DNA of 64,000 nucleotides from CAYSRM01 sp964475205 (GTDB lineage Bacteria; Verrucomicrobiota; Kiritimatiellia; UBA8416; CAYSRM01): the NCBI GenBank assembly GCA_964475205.1, contig CAYYVQ010000006.1, forward strand, positions 18,482 to 82,481. The letters run 5' to 3'. The notes under the pieces were generated by a model. That model saw nothing but the letters and a program-made list of their open reading frames with translations, did no database searches and was not told the DNA's origin. Both the position numbers and the translations under genes were made by a program. Below are positions 46,590 to 55,700 of this stretch, piece after piece (the stretch's first letter is position 1; every line of letters begins with the position of its first letter).

Positions 46590-46622
46590 TGCCGGAGCTT
46601 TGCTCCGGCAGTTTTCTTTTTT
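46590..46622 (+). terminator. Rho-independent terminator
   Basis: Perfect 9-bp stem TGCCGGAGC/GCTCCGGCA (46590-46598 and 46602-46610) with loop TTT, followed by GTTTTCTTTTTT. It closes the phosphodiesterase transcript. The surrounding bases (AATACACTAAATT and TCGCGTATTT) belong to a palindromic module repeated at other gene ends in this region. Confidence 0.85.
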
Positions 46623-46684
46623 CGCGTATTTAAAAAGCTCTATCCAACCAGCGCGAGAGCGGGCAGGTGTGGAAGTGAGAAAAA

Positions 46685-48682
46685 ATGAAAAACAAGACCA
46701 ATAAAAAGATAAGCCGAAGACGGTTCCTTCAGGCAGGCGGGTCCGGACTGGCTGCTGCAGCAATCGGGTTCCCTTCCATCATATCTTCTTCAGCAAGAAA
46801 AAAACATTCAATGGTTGTGCTTGGTATAGACGGCATGGATCCTTCCCTGACGTTGAAATTTGCTCGCGAGGGATTGATGCCTAACGCGCTCAAGCTGATG
46901 AAGTCCGGCGGATTCTCACAGCTTGGCACCAGCGACCCGCCGCAAAGCCCGGTGGCATGGTCCAACTTTATCTCGGGCACAAACCCTGGCGGCCATGGCA
47001 TTTTTGATTTTATTGCCCGCGATGCAGCTACGATGAACCCGTATCTTTCAACTTCAAGGATGGAAGGCGATCCCGCTACTGTCGATATAGGCAACTGGAA
47101 AATTCCGATAGGAGGGGCAGAAATGGTCAATCAGCGCAAGGGCCCTGTTTTCTGGGATTCGCTTGAAAACCAGGGAGTGAATTGCCGCGTAATCAAGATC
47201 CCTTCCAATTTTCCGCCAACGAACACGTCCGCGACAACACTTTCGGGGCTTGGCGCCCCGGACGTGCACGGAAGCTACGGAATTTTCACTTTTTTTACAA
47301 CCGATCCGAAGCAATTTACTCACGATGTGGCAGGCGGACATATTCAGAAAGTTCGCGCCTCAGGGAATATCGTGAATTGTCTGCTTCCCGGCCCCGATAA
47401 TTCATTTTCAAGAAAACGCACGGCCGTCAACATACCGTTTCGCGTTTACATGTCTCCTTCCAGCCGGGCCGTTAAGATTCACATTCAGGGCGCCAGGCTC
47501 ATCCTGCAGGAAGGAGAATGGAGTGATTGGATACCCCTGAAGTTCTCTATGCTACCCCATCTGGTTAGCGCTGCAGGATGTTGCAGACTCTATCTCAAAC
47601 AGGCGGGGAAACACTTTGAACTCTACGCTTCGCCGGTAAATATTGATCCCCATGATCCTTATATGCCGATTTCCACACCCGGAAATTACTCGCGCCGCCT
47701 CGCCAGGTCAATTGGCCGGTTTTACACCCAGGGAATGCCGGAAGACACCAGCGCGTTATCCGCCGGCATACTTAACGATTCCGAGTACCGGAATCAGGCA
47801 ATGTACGTGCTTCGGGAAAGACGCAGAATCTTTGAGTATGAATTCAACAGGTATAGAGGCGGATTCCTTTTCGTCTATTTTTCATCCATTGATCTTAACA
47901 GCCATGCATTCTGGAGAGCCATTGATCGTTCTCATCCTTTGTACAACGAAAAAATCGCGCGTGAACATGGCGATTTTATTCCTTTTCTCTACCGGCAGAT
48001 GGACAAGGTTATAGGTCAGGCGATGTCGCTGATCAACGAAAGAACCGATCTCCTGGTCATGTCCGACCATGGCTTCGGTCCTTTCAGACGCAAGTTCCAT
48101 CTCAATTCATGGCTCATGGACCACGGCTATGCTTCTCCTGTCGCCGGGGCTGCCCGGGACGGCGCCGGATATTTTGCCGACACCGATTGGAAAAACACTG
48201 CCGCCTACGGACTGGGACTCAACAGCCTGTACCTCAATGTCAAGGGACGCGAACCCGAAGGCATCGTAGATCCATCCGAAAAAAAGCAACTGTTACAAAA
48301 AATTAAAAAAAATCTTGAATCGGTAAAGGACCCGCAAACCGGCAACCGCGTGGTTTCGCGCGCGTGCATCCCCGAAGAAATTTATTCCGGCCCGTACATG
48401 CAGAAGGCGCCGGACATCCTGGTGTGCTACAACCACAACTACCGGGCTTCATGGGACACTATAATTGGAAAATACCCTCGCAAACAGATAGAAGACAATA
48501 AGGATCCGTGGAGCGGTGACCACGCCGTTGATTCCCGTCTGATCCCCGGAACACTTATTGCCAGCACAAAGATCAAGACTCCGGCTCCGTCCCTGTCCGA
48601 TCTGGCGCCCAGCATTTTGAGCAGGTTCAAAGCGCCAATCCCAAAAGCCATGACAGGAAAAAATGTCTTCCAGCAAGAGTGA
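46685..48682 (+). CDS. Tat-exported phosphodiesterase/alkaline phosphatase
   Basis: Protein of 665 residues. A twin-arginine signal SRRRFLQAGGSG (about 10-21) with a hydrophobic stretch to about 35 indicates folded export, fitting a metalloenzyme. The catalytic domain follows with MVVLGIDGMDPS, SPVAWSNFISGTNPGGHGIFDF, a later VMSDHGFGPF and WSGDHAVDSR, the same motif series as the 44532 protein. Tat export rather than a membrane anchor is the main difference between the two paralogues. Substrates are unknown. Phosphoester headgroups or cell-surface glycopolymers are likely from the family. Confidence 0.84.
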   Translation: MKNKTNKKISRRRFLQAGGSGLAAAAIGFPSIISSSARKKHSMVVLGIDGMDPSLTLKFAREGLMPNALKLMKSGGFSQLGTSDPPQSPVAWSNFISGTNPGGHGIFDFIARDAATMNPYLSTSRMEGDPATVDIGNWKIPIGGAEMVNQRKGPVFWDSLENQGVNCRVIKIPSNFPPTNTSATTLSGLGAPDVHGSYGIFTFFTTDPKQFTHDVAGGHIQKVRASGNIVNCLLPGPDNSFSRKRTAVNIPFRVYMSPSSRAVKIHIQGARLILQEGEWSDWIPLKFSMLPHLVSAAGCCRLYLKQAGKHFELYASPVNIDPHDPYMPISTPGNYSRRLARSIGRFYTQGMPEDTSALSAGILNDSEYRNQAMYVLRERRRIFEYEFNRYRGGFLFVYFSSIDLNSHAFWRAIDRSHPLYNEKIAREHGDFIPFLYRQMDKVIGQAMSLINERTDLLVMSDHGFGPFRRKFHLNSWLMDHGYASPVAGAARDGAGYFADTDWKNTAAYGLGLNSLYLNVKGREPEGIVDPSEKKQLLQKIKKNLESVKDPQTGNRVVSRACIPEEIYSGPYMQKAPDILVCYNHNYRASWDTIIGKYPRKQIEDNKDPWSGDHAVDSRLIPGTLIASTKIKTPAPSLSDLAPSILSRFKAPIPKAMTGKNVFQQE

Positions 48683-48686
48683 AACT

Positions 48687-48872
48687 ACTAACCTGAATTA
48701 TGCGCCCAAAAGGAAGGCATTACCACGGATTACACTGATAACACGGATGAATCGGAAGCTCGCCCGGATTTCTCCCCAAAATCAGTGCCATCCGTGTAAT
48801 CCGTGGTAAGTGTCTCCTGCTCATAGCGTTTGCCTGTGATGCATTCGAGTTGATGAATAGATCAGGCTAAAT
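48687..48872. repeat. 186-bp TIR element, copy A
   Basis: Identical over all 186 bases to 59132-59317. It has an imperfect terminal inverted repeat (CTAACCTGAATTATGC at the left, GAATAGATCAGGCTAA at the right). Inside are inverted stretches of ACCACGGATTACAC / GTGTAATCCGTGGT. It begins 5 bp after the stop of the Tat-exported phosphatase gene. Confidence 0.92.
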
Positions 48873-48892
48873 ATGCTAAAGGACGCTAAAAA

Positions 48893-48926
48893 GCGCGGAG
48901 CGTTGCTCCCGCGATTTTCTTTTTTT
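48893..48926 (+). terminator. Terminator-like hairpin
   Basis: Stem GCGCGGAGC/GCTCCCGCG with loop GTT (one bulged base), followed by ATTTTCTTTTTTT. It lies just after the element at 48687-48872 and may end the transcript of the upstream phosphatase. It stands 41 bp before the next gene. Confidence 0.65.
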
Positions 48927-48966
48927 AGAGTATTTAGTAGTTAAAAAAGAGGAAAAAAGAAAAATT

Positions 48967-49158
48967 ATGTTTAAACACAAAATCAAGATAGACAAAAATC
49001 TCTACACCCGGCTTGCGGCAGCGGCTTCAAAGCAGGGATACTCCTCAACTGAGGAATTTATCGACCACGTTCTGGAACAGGCTGCCGGTTCCGCAGACAA
49101 CGAGGAATCCGAACAGGCAGTGCGTAACCGGCTCAAGGGACTCGGATATATAGAATAA
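48967..49158 (+). CDS. Small RHH-like protein
   Basis: A 63-residue protein with a basic beta-strand start (MFKHKIKIDKNLYTRL), a helix-turn-helix-like stretch (SKQGYSSTEEFIDHVLEQA) and a C-terminal tail RNRLKGLGYIE. The pattern resembles ribbon-helix-helix proteins, but no operator-type palindrome is obvious. It ends 2 bp before the membrane protein gene at 49161, so the two are almost certainly co-translated. It may be a small regulator or a partner of that protein rather than an antitoxin. No toxin gene is next to it. Confidence 0.6.
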   Translation: MFKHKIKIDKNLYTRLAAAASKQGYSSTEEFIDHVLEQAAGSADNEESEQAVRNRLKGLGYIE

Positions 49159-49160
49159 CT

Positions 49161-49988
49161 ATGATCCGCATTCTGAACACTATACTAAATGCGCTTTTCA
49201 ATGCCATGCTGTGGCCGGTCAGGGAACTGAACCCATGGGCGGGAATGGTTGTTGTGTCGCTCTTCACCGCGCTGGCGCTGGTATTCATATTTAAACTCGT
49301 CTCAAACCAGCAGAAACTCGCGGCGGCAAAGAAACGGCTCATATCCCGCCTCCTGGAGTTTGCGGTATACAAAGAAGATATTCGAACCAGCCTGGGAGCG
49401 TTTGCAAGGGCGCTGACAGCAAACGCGCTGTACCTTCGTTATATTATGCTTCCTCTGGCCGTATGTATTGTTCCCATGTTCTTCATCCTGGTCCAGGTGG
49501 AAACAAGGTTTGCGCACCGCCCCCTGCGTAAAGGAGAAAGCGCTGTTATTGAGGCACAGTTTCCGGAAGAATCAGATGCAGGCTGCTACCCGGGAAAAAT
49601 ACTTGCTCCCGAGAATCTTGAAATCACCCCTCCTGTCGTTATCCCGACCTTGAACCAGACGGCATGGAGGCTGACAATCCTTTCTGAGAACCCCGCTTAC
49701 ATCAGACTTGCCGGAAGCTGCAAGACGTTCAGAAAAGACATTGCAACAGGCGCAGGCCTGCAGCCGATACCCGATTTTTCACCCTCCATCAGCCAATACT
49801 GGCAGAGACTTCTGAACCCTGCGTCTTCCGGCATTCCGGAACAATCCGGCATAAAATCAGTGCATATTATTTATCCACGCAGAAACCTCGCCATAGGGCT
49901 TTACAACATCAACTGGCTTATTGCCTATATTGCATTAACTCTGGCATTCGGGTATTCTTTTCAGAAAATATTTCGGATCACCATATAG
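49161..49988 (+). CDS. EMC3/Oxa1-like membrane protein
   Basis: Protein of 275 residues with four predicted helices: about 24-46, two merged around 90-115, and 250-268. A charged cytosolic stretch KLVSNQQKLAAAKKRLISRLLE (about 45-66) lies between the first two. This layout, with NPWAG in the first helix and a Lys/Arg-rich coiled coil, resembles the EMC3/TMCO1 (DUF106) arm of the Oxa1 membrane-insertase superfamily. A periplasmic domain (about 120-245) is an addition. The likeness is by topology and a few residues only. It follows the small RHH-like gene by 2 bp and sits between phosphatase and sulfatase genes. Function unknown. Confidence 0.5.
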   Translation: MIRILNTILNALFNAMLWPVRELNPWAGMVVVSLFTALALVFIFKLVSNQQKLAAAKKRLISRLLEFAVYKEDIRTSLGAFARALTANALYLRYIMLPLAVCIVPMFFILVQVETRFAHRPLRKGESAVIEAQFPEESDAGCYPGKILAPENLEITPPVVIPTLNQTAWRLTILSENPAYIRLAGSCKTFRKDIATGAGLQPIPDFSPSISQYWQRLLNPASSGIPEQSGIKSVHIIYPRRNLAIGLYNINWLIAYIALTLAFGYSFQKIFRITI

Positions 49989-50312
49989 CTGGACAACAGA
50001 GAAAGGAAAACTGCAAACATAGAGACGTAAAGAAAGCTTACCCCAAAAACTCAAAAATCACAGAGACGGAAAAGAAAAGAGGAAAATTAAAACTACAACA
50101 TTCGCGTCCGCCTTCGCCAGGCTACGGCGCGACTAAAGAAAAGACGCTAAATTGCCGGATCATTGCCACAAAAAGTTTTCCCTTTTTAGTGTATTTAGTG
50201 TATTTCGTAGTTTCTCTTCTGTCTTTCTTGTTATCTTCTCTGCGTTCTTTGGAGCTTTTGTGGTTGGTTCTTCTGTTCTTTTCGCCCCTTCGTTAGTAAT
50301 TTGTAAAACATA
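49989..50312. other. Palindrome-rich spacer
   Basis: 324 bp without a gene. It contains a low-complexity run with CACAGAGACGG, and the module ACGCTAAATTGCCGGATC followed by TTTTTAGTGTATTTAGTG and TTTCGTAGTTTC, which is the arm sequence of the palindromic modules seen after 46508 and 56058. Near 50105-50130 is GTCCGCCTTCGCCAGGCTAC. No promoter stands out, so the sulfatase gene promoter is not located. Confidence 0.55.
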
Positions 50313-52277
50313 ATGAACGCAATATACCGCAAATTTTTCGACCGCTTATTGTTGATCGCCGGCCTGGCTTGCGTCTTAGCCGCTCTCGTTCTGTGGCTGA
50401 AGCCCGGGCAAAAACCGCAATACAACGTTCTGCTCATAACCCTGGACACCACCCGGGCGGATCGGCTCGGGGCTTACGGCAACAATCCAAGCATCACACC
50501 CAACCTTGACGCTCTTGCGGAAAACGGCGTGGTGTTCGAGACAGCCTTCTGTAATGTCCCTTTAACACTGCCATCACATACTTCCATGCTTACCGGCCTG
50601 CTTCCGCCGGAACACGGGCTCAGGCTTAACAGCCGCGGCTCCCTGAAAGACAACGTGCCAATGCTTTCGGAGTTGTTCTCCCAATCCGGCTACAGGACTG
50701 CGGCCTTCGTGGCTGCCCCTGTTCTCGACGCGAGATATGGGCTTGACCGGGGATTTGAAGTCTATGACGACGAAATAGATATAAGAACCGCTGCCGGCGA
50801 GCACAGCGACACGATATACAGGCGCGGCGACATCATGGCCGAGAGGTCCGCAATATGGATGAAGCAACAGGGCGGCAACGGACGTTTCTTCTGCTGGGTC
50901 CACTTCTTCGATCCTCATTACCCTTACTATACGCACTCAACAATTTTCGGAGATAAATTTGAAAAGGCCCCGTACGATGCCGAGATCGCTTTCACGGACA
51001 TCCAGGTTGGCAAGTTGATGAAGGCCCTGGACCAGAACGGCCTGAAGGATGACACCCTTGTGATTATTGTGGGCGACCACGGCGAATCTCTACAGGCAGA
51101 TCCTCATTTTGAGCCAAGGCCGCACCATGGTTATATGCTTTACGATCCGACCATACATGTGCCCATGATTTTCAATCTGCCTCGCGAGCTTAAACCAGGC
51201 AGCAGGGTCGCCGGGCCGGTCTCGCTTATTGATCTTTTCCCCACTATTCCTGCCATTGCCGGTATCGGTCCCGCCCCTTCATCATCAGGACAGAATCTTC
51301 TCCGGCTTTTAAAGAAAAAAGACAGAATAACCGGCTCAGTCTATGCTGAAACTCTCCTCCCCTCCTCTTTCGGCTGGGGCAGACAACGGATGGTTATTGC
51401 AGACAACTGGAAGTACATTGAATCCCCTGTCGAGGAACTATACAACCTTGCAGCGGATCCCCTTGAGACCGAAAACCTCGCGAAAGAAGAAACAGGCCAG
51501 TTGCAGGAATTACGCCGGTTGCTTCTCAGCCGGTCGGACCGGATGAAAATTGGCGAAACCGATAAAGTCAAACTCACGCCAAAAGACGCCCGTGCCATTC
51601 AGAGTCTGGGTTACGCAGGAGGGGGTGTGGAAATTGAAACCGGGCTGCCGGATGAACTCTCCGAAAAAAAAGATATCAAGAATATGCTGCCCCTGCTTCG
51701 CGAAACCGAAAGAGCGCATAAACTGATGCAAAAGCAAAACTTTGCGGAGGCCCTGCCCATATGGGACAATATCCTTGAGAAGAGCCCGGAAACCATGACG
51801 TTCCGTGTTCTACATGCCTCTACCCTGATGCAGACAGGCAAAACAAAAGAAGCAGAACAGAAACTTCGAGAACTGCTGACTGAGACCGACGAAGATCCCG
51901 GCAAGGCTAACATGAAACACATTGTTCTCAACAATCTGGCCTATTGTCTCAGCCGAATGGGTAAATACGAAGAGGCGATGCCATATATCAAAGAGGCTCT
52001 AGGCAGGCAACCAAACCAGGGGACTTACCACCACACCCTGGCAACTATCTTTGCGGGTCTCGGCAACAAGTCCAAGGCCCTGCTCGCAGCCCGGATGGCG
52101 TTCAGGCTTGATCCTGCAAACGCGGAACATCTGATCTATTGCGCCAGGATGGAAAAGGAAAACGGCAACATCGACAAAGCAAAACAAATCCTCGAAATTG
52201 TCCTGGAAGCCCAATTCCCCGACCATTTCAAGAAAGAAGCAGAACAACTACTGAAAACTGTCTTGAACACCCAATAA
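50313..52277 (+). CDS. Sulfatase-like hydrolase with TPR repeats
   Basis: Protein of 654 residues. One N-terminal helix (about 10-28) anchors it, then comes a sulfatase/alkaline-phosphatase-fold domain (NVLLITLDTTRADRLGAYG, about 37-55). The nucleophile region reads PLTLPSHTSML, with Thr where sulfatases carry Cys or Ser in C/S-x-P-S-R, so the formylglycine needed for sulfatase activity cannot form. A Thr nucleophile is known from phosphoethanolamine-transferase-type enzymes. Later ligands include VGDHGESL. From about 470 the protein has TPR repeats. It belongs functionally with the neighbouring phosphatase genes. Confidence 0.8.
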   Translation: MNAIYRKFFDRLLLIAGLACVLAALVLWLKPGQKPQYNVLLITLDTTRADRLGAYGNNPSITPNLDALAENGVVFETAFCNVPLTLPSHTSMLTGLLPPEHGLRLNSRGSLKDNVPMLSELFSQSGYRTAAFVAAPVLDARYGLDRGFEVYDDEIDIRTAAGEHSDTIYRRGDIMAERSAIWMKQQGGNGRFFCWVHFFDPHYPYYTHSTIFGDKFEKAPYDAEIAFTDIQVGKLMKALDQNGLKDDTLVIIVGDHGESLQADPHFEPRPHHGYMLYDPTIHVPMIFNLPRELKPGSRVAGPVSLIDLFPTIPAIAGIGPAPSSSGQNLLRLLKKKDRITGSVYAETLLPSSFGWGRQRMVIADNWKYIESPVEELYNLAADPLETENLAKEETGQLQELRRLLLSRSDRMKIGETDKVKLTPKDARAIQSLGYAGGGVEIETGLPDELSEKKDIKNMLPLLRETERAHKLMQKQNFAEALPIWDNILEKSPETMTFRVLHASTLMQTGKTKEAEQKLRELLTETDEDPGKANMKHIVLNNLAYCLSRMGKYEEAMPYIKEALGRQPNQGTYHHTLATIFAGLGNKSKALLAARMAFRLDPANAEHLIYCARMEKENGNIDKAKQILEIVLEAQFPDHFKKEAEQLLKTVLNTQ

Positions 52278-52278
52278 A

Positions 52279-52297
52279 CAACACGGAATATCCAATG
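52279..52297. repeat. 19-bp inverted repeat, left arm
   Basis: CAACACGGAATATCCAATG, the perfect reverse complement of 52691-52709. The two arms enclose the four-helix-bundle gene, and the ATG at 52295 is the last three bases of this arm. Confidence 0.85.
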
Positions 52298-52681
52298 ATG
52301 AAGGAACAGAAATATGACCTGGAAGACAGATTTGTGGCTTTCGCAGTAAGAATAATCAATCTTTCCGAAACGCTTCCAAAAACAAAAGCCGGAAATCATG
52401 TGTGCACTCAGATTCTGAAAAGTGGGACATCTCCAGCGCCAAATTATGGAGAAGCTCAGGGAGCTGAATCTCCAAATGATTTTGTTCATAAATTAAAGAT
52501 AGCGCTCAAGGAACTCCGCGAAACAAGAATTTGGCTAAAAATCATTTCTAAAGCTCGAATGATCCAACCAGAGACTGTACTTGATTCCCTGCTACAAGAA
52601 ACAGACGAACTTATAGCAATAACGTTCACCAGCATTGATACGGCAAAAAACAACAGAAACAGGAAGAAAGGTATGCAGTAA
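52295..52681 (+). CDS. Four-helix-bundle protein (23S rRNA intervening-sequence type)
   Basis: Protein of 128 residues of the S23/IVP four-helix-bundle family, known from ORFs in 23S rRNA intervening sequences and related to the Avd accessory of diversity-generating retroelements. Typical stretches are LEDRFVAFAVRIINLSETLP, SGTSPAPNYGEAQGAES and KLKIALKELRETRIWLKII. No rRNA gene or reverse transcriptase is present. The gene is framed by perfect 19-bp inverted repeats, its start codon lies in one arm, and the other arm begins 10 bp after the stop. It therefore looks like a self-contained inserted cassette between the sulfatase and spermidine-synthase-like genes. Its function outside rRNA is unknown. 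Confidence 0.85.
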   Translation: MMKEQKYDLEDRFVAFAVRIINLSETLPKTKAGNHVCTQILKSGTSPAPNYGEAQGAESPNDFVHKLKIALKELRETRIWLKIISKARMIQPETVLDSLLQETDELIAITFTSIDTAKNNRNRKKGMQ

Positions 52682-52690
52682 TTCATTGAA

Positions 52691-52709
52691 CATTGGATAT
52701 TCCGTGTTG
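52691..52709. repeat. 19-bp inverted repeat, right arm
   Basis: CATTGGATATTCCGTGTTG, perfect inverse of 52279-52297. Directly after it the related stretch AATATTGGATATTTCC runs into the start of the next gene. Confidence 0.85.
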
Positions 52710-52728
52710 AATATTGGATATTTCCCAT

Positions 52729-55700
52729 ATGAAACTTACAAACAATACCTCCAAACTCGACAAAGCTATAGTTCTGATGTTCTTCCTCTCAGGGTTCTCG
52801 GCCCTGATCTACCAGGTACTGTGGGTACGCTTGCTCACAAAGTATGTCGGGGGCAGCGCCTTTTCCATAAGCATTGTTCTTACAGTATTCATGGGCGGAA
52901 TGGCGCTTGGCAGCATCATTGCCGCCCGCTTTGTAGACAGGATCAGGGAAACAAACGGATTGATCCTTCTGTACGGCCTGATGCAGGCGGTAATCGGAGC
53001 CTGCGGCATACTGATACCTGTTCTGATCATCTTTTTCAAACCGCTGTACCAGATGCTGTACTCGGCATTCTACGAGCAATTTCTTGTCTACAATGTGCTG
53101 GCGTCTCTGTTCTCTGTTGTGATACTGCTTGTTCCGACTTCCCTCATGGGCGCAACACTGCCTGCTCTGTCCCGTTATTACCTTCGAACATTTCCGAAAA
53201 TGGGGACAAGGATAGGCAAGCTATACGGAATCAATACGCTGGCCGCGGCGCTGGGCGCTTTGATTTGCGGCCTGTGGATGGTCTATAAATTCGGGGTCTA
53301 CGGCAGTCTTGGCATCGCAGTTGCAATCAACCTCTCCATCGCCATGGCCTGCTTTGTGCTTGTCGGACGCGGTGTCCGGTGGAAATCCCTGCTTTCACTG
53401 GTTTCTGTTCCCCTGAAGCAGGCTGACGGTAAATCAACCAATGTAAAAGGGGTACTGCTGATTCTCGCAGTCTCCGGATTCTGCGGGATGGGTTACGAGG
53501 TTGTCTGGACCCGCCTGATCGCATTACTTGTCGGCCCGACCACCTATTCCTTTTCCATAGTTCTGTTTACATTTATAACCGGACTAGCTCTCGGAAGCAT
53601 GTTGTTCGGAAAATTGTGCGACAAAACAAGGCGCCCGTTCGCTCTGCTGATATTCACACAGCTTGGCGCTTGTCTGCTAGGCCTTGCAACCAGCCATATT
53701 CTCGGTTCATCGCAGGTCTTCTTTTCAAAACTCCTGTATGAATTCAAGGACCAGTTCTTCATGCTTGAGTTTCGCAAGTCGCTTGCGCTCTTTGCTTTCA
53801 TGTTGCCCCCCACCCTGCTTTTCGGAGCCGCTTTTCCAATTGCGACAAAGGTTCACACCATAAATCTTAAAACCGTGGGCAAATCCGTAGGTTCACTTTA
53901 TGCAGCCAACACCGTTGGCGCGCTTTTCGGATCCTTCCTTACCGGATTTGCGCTCATCCCTTTTCTAGGCAAAACCAACAGTATTTCCCTCCTGGTTATA
54001 GGACAGGCATTCACAGCTATTGTTGTCCTTTCATTCTATTCTCTCAGAAGCAAAAACGGCGGCGCAGCCAATTCCATCGGCATGGCATCCGGGAAGCGCC
54101 TGCTTGCGCCTGTCCTGTCAATGGGCATAGTAATCATCATTCTAGCGTTTCCTTTCCCCAACTGGAACACAGCTTCCCTGGCCAGCGCGCTGTACCAGCG
54201 CTTCGACCGGATCAAACCGGCGCTGGAATGTATGAATTCCATGTCGGCTTTGCTTAATCCGGCCAGGCATAACGATATTGTGCCGTCCGACAACAATGAA
54301 ATTGTCTACATAAACGATGGAATCGGCGGTTTTATAGCCGTGGGCCAGTCAATAAACGAGCTGGGCGCGTCTAACGTTTTCCTGTCCATCAGCGGCAAAA
54401 CAGATGCGTCAACTCGCCACGACATGAGCACCATGACACTTTCCGGCCAGATACCGATGCTGTTCCATCCCGATCCTCAGGACGCACTCGTTGTCGGGCT
54501 TGCAAGCGGAATAACCGCCGGGGAAATGCTTCATTACCCCATCAGTCAACTCGACGTCCTTGAGATCAGTCCAGAGGTTGTGGATGCGTGCAGCTTCTTT
54601 GCGCCATGGAACAATAATGTCCTTTCTGATCCGAGAGCAAAGATCATCACACAGGACGCCCGAACACACCTGGCTCTGTCAGAAAGGAAGTATGATGTAA
54701 TAATGTCCGAACCCTCCAACCCATGGATGGCAGGAGTGGCAAGCCTTTTTACGCTTGAGTATTTCCAGGATGTTAAAGCAAGTATGAAGCCTGGCGGCAT
54801 CTTTGTTCAATGGTTCCAGACTTACCAGACCGACTGGCCTGCTTTTTCAATGATGGGCGCCACCCTTTCCAAAGTCTTCCCGAATATGATCCTGATGCGA
54901 AGCGATACCGAGGGCGCCGACTTCCTGTTCGTGTGCTTCAAGGATGATCAGGCGGCGCTCTCCCTGGAGACAGCCTCAAAACAAATGGAATATGCGCGTC
55001 TCTCAACCAATATGGAAATGACCAGGCCCGAACTTCTTTTCCCGCTCGTGCTATCCACAAAGCCGACAGAACTTTTCGCGGACCAGCCCCTGACCCATAC
55101 AGAAAACCGACCCTACCTGGAATACCTGGCTCCCCGCAGCCTTTATTCAGGCGGCAGAGATATTATCGACACTGTCATGAAACAAAAAGAAATCTCGCCG
55201 GCCATACACAAGGGATTGAACGCGTTCAGCAATCTCTCGGTACGCGTGGAATTCGCCGCCTTTATGGCGTCAATGAACGTTATGCCCTTCAACCTTGTCA
55301 ACCAGACCAATATGCCTCCAACCATCGAAGCGCGTCTTGACCGGATACACGGCGACTATTCACGAAACAACATGGTTGCAGATTACAGCGCTATAGTCAT
55401 TCCTGAATATAAGAATCAGTGCCTCTCTATTCACGAAGCCGTACTGAACAGGCGCAAACAAAAGCTGTCTTCGGGATCAGCGGCGAACCATGTGCTGGCC
55501 AGGATCTGCTTTGCTCTCGGCGATGTTCACCGGGCCTCCAACGATTATCGCCGCGCAGCCCTGTCTTATGCTGAAGCAGTCGGCTATATGCCTGATTTCC
55601 GACTTGCGCTTCGCAATCTCGCGGCGAGTTACGAAAGAATCGGACAATACGGAAAAGCCATAGAAACGCTGGACCGTCTGCTTGGTCAGACCCCTAAATC

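Noticed and set aside
48967..49158. Antitoxin of a toxin-antitoxin pair
   Set aside because: RHH-like but not adjacent to any toxin gene. The gene next to it encodes a membrane protein.
52295..52681. Four-helix-bundle protein as Avd of a diversity-generating retroelement
   Set aside because: No reverse transcriptase, template repeat or variable repeat was found nearby. The inverted repeats fit a cassette better.
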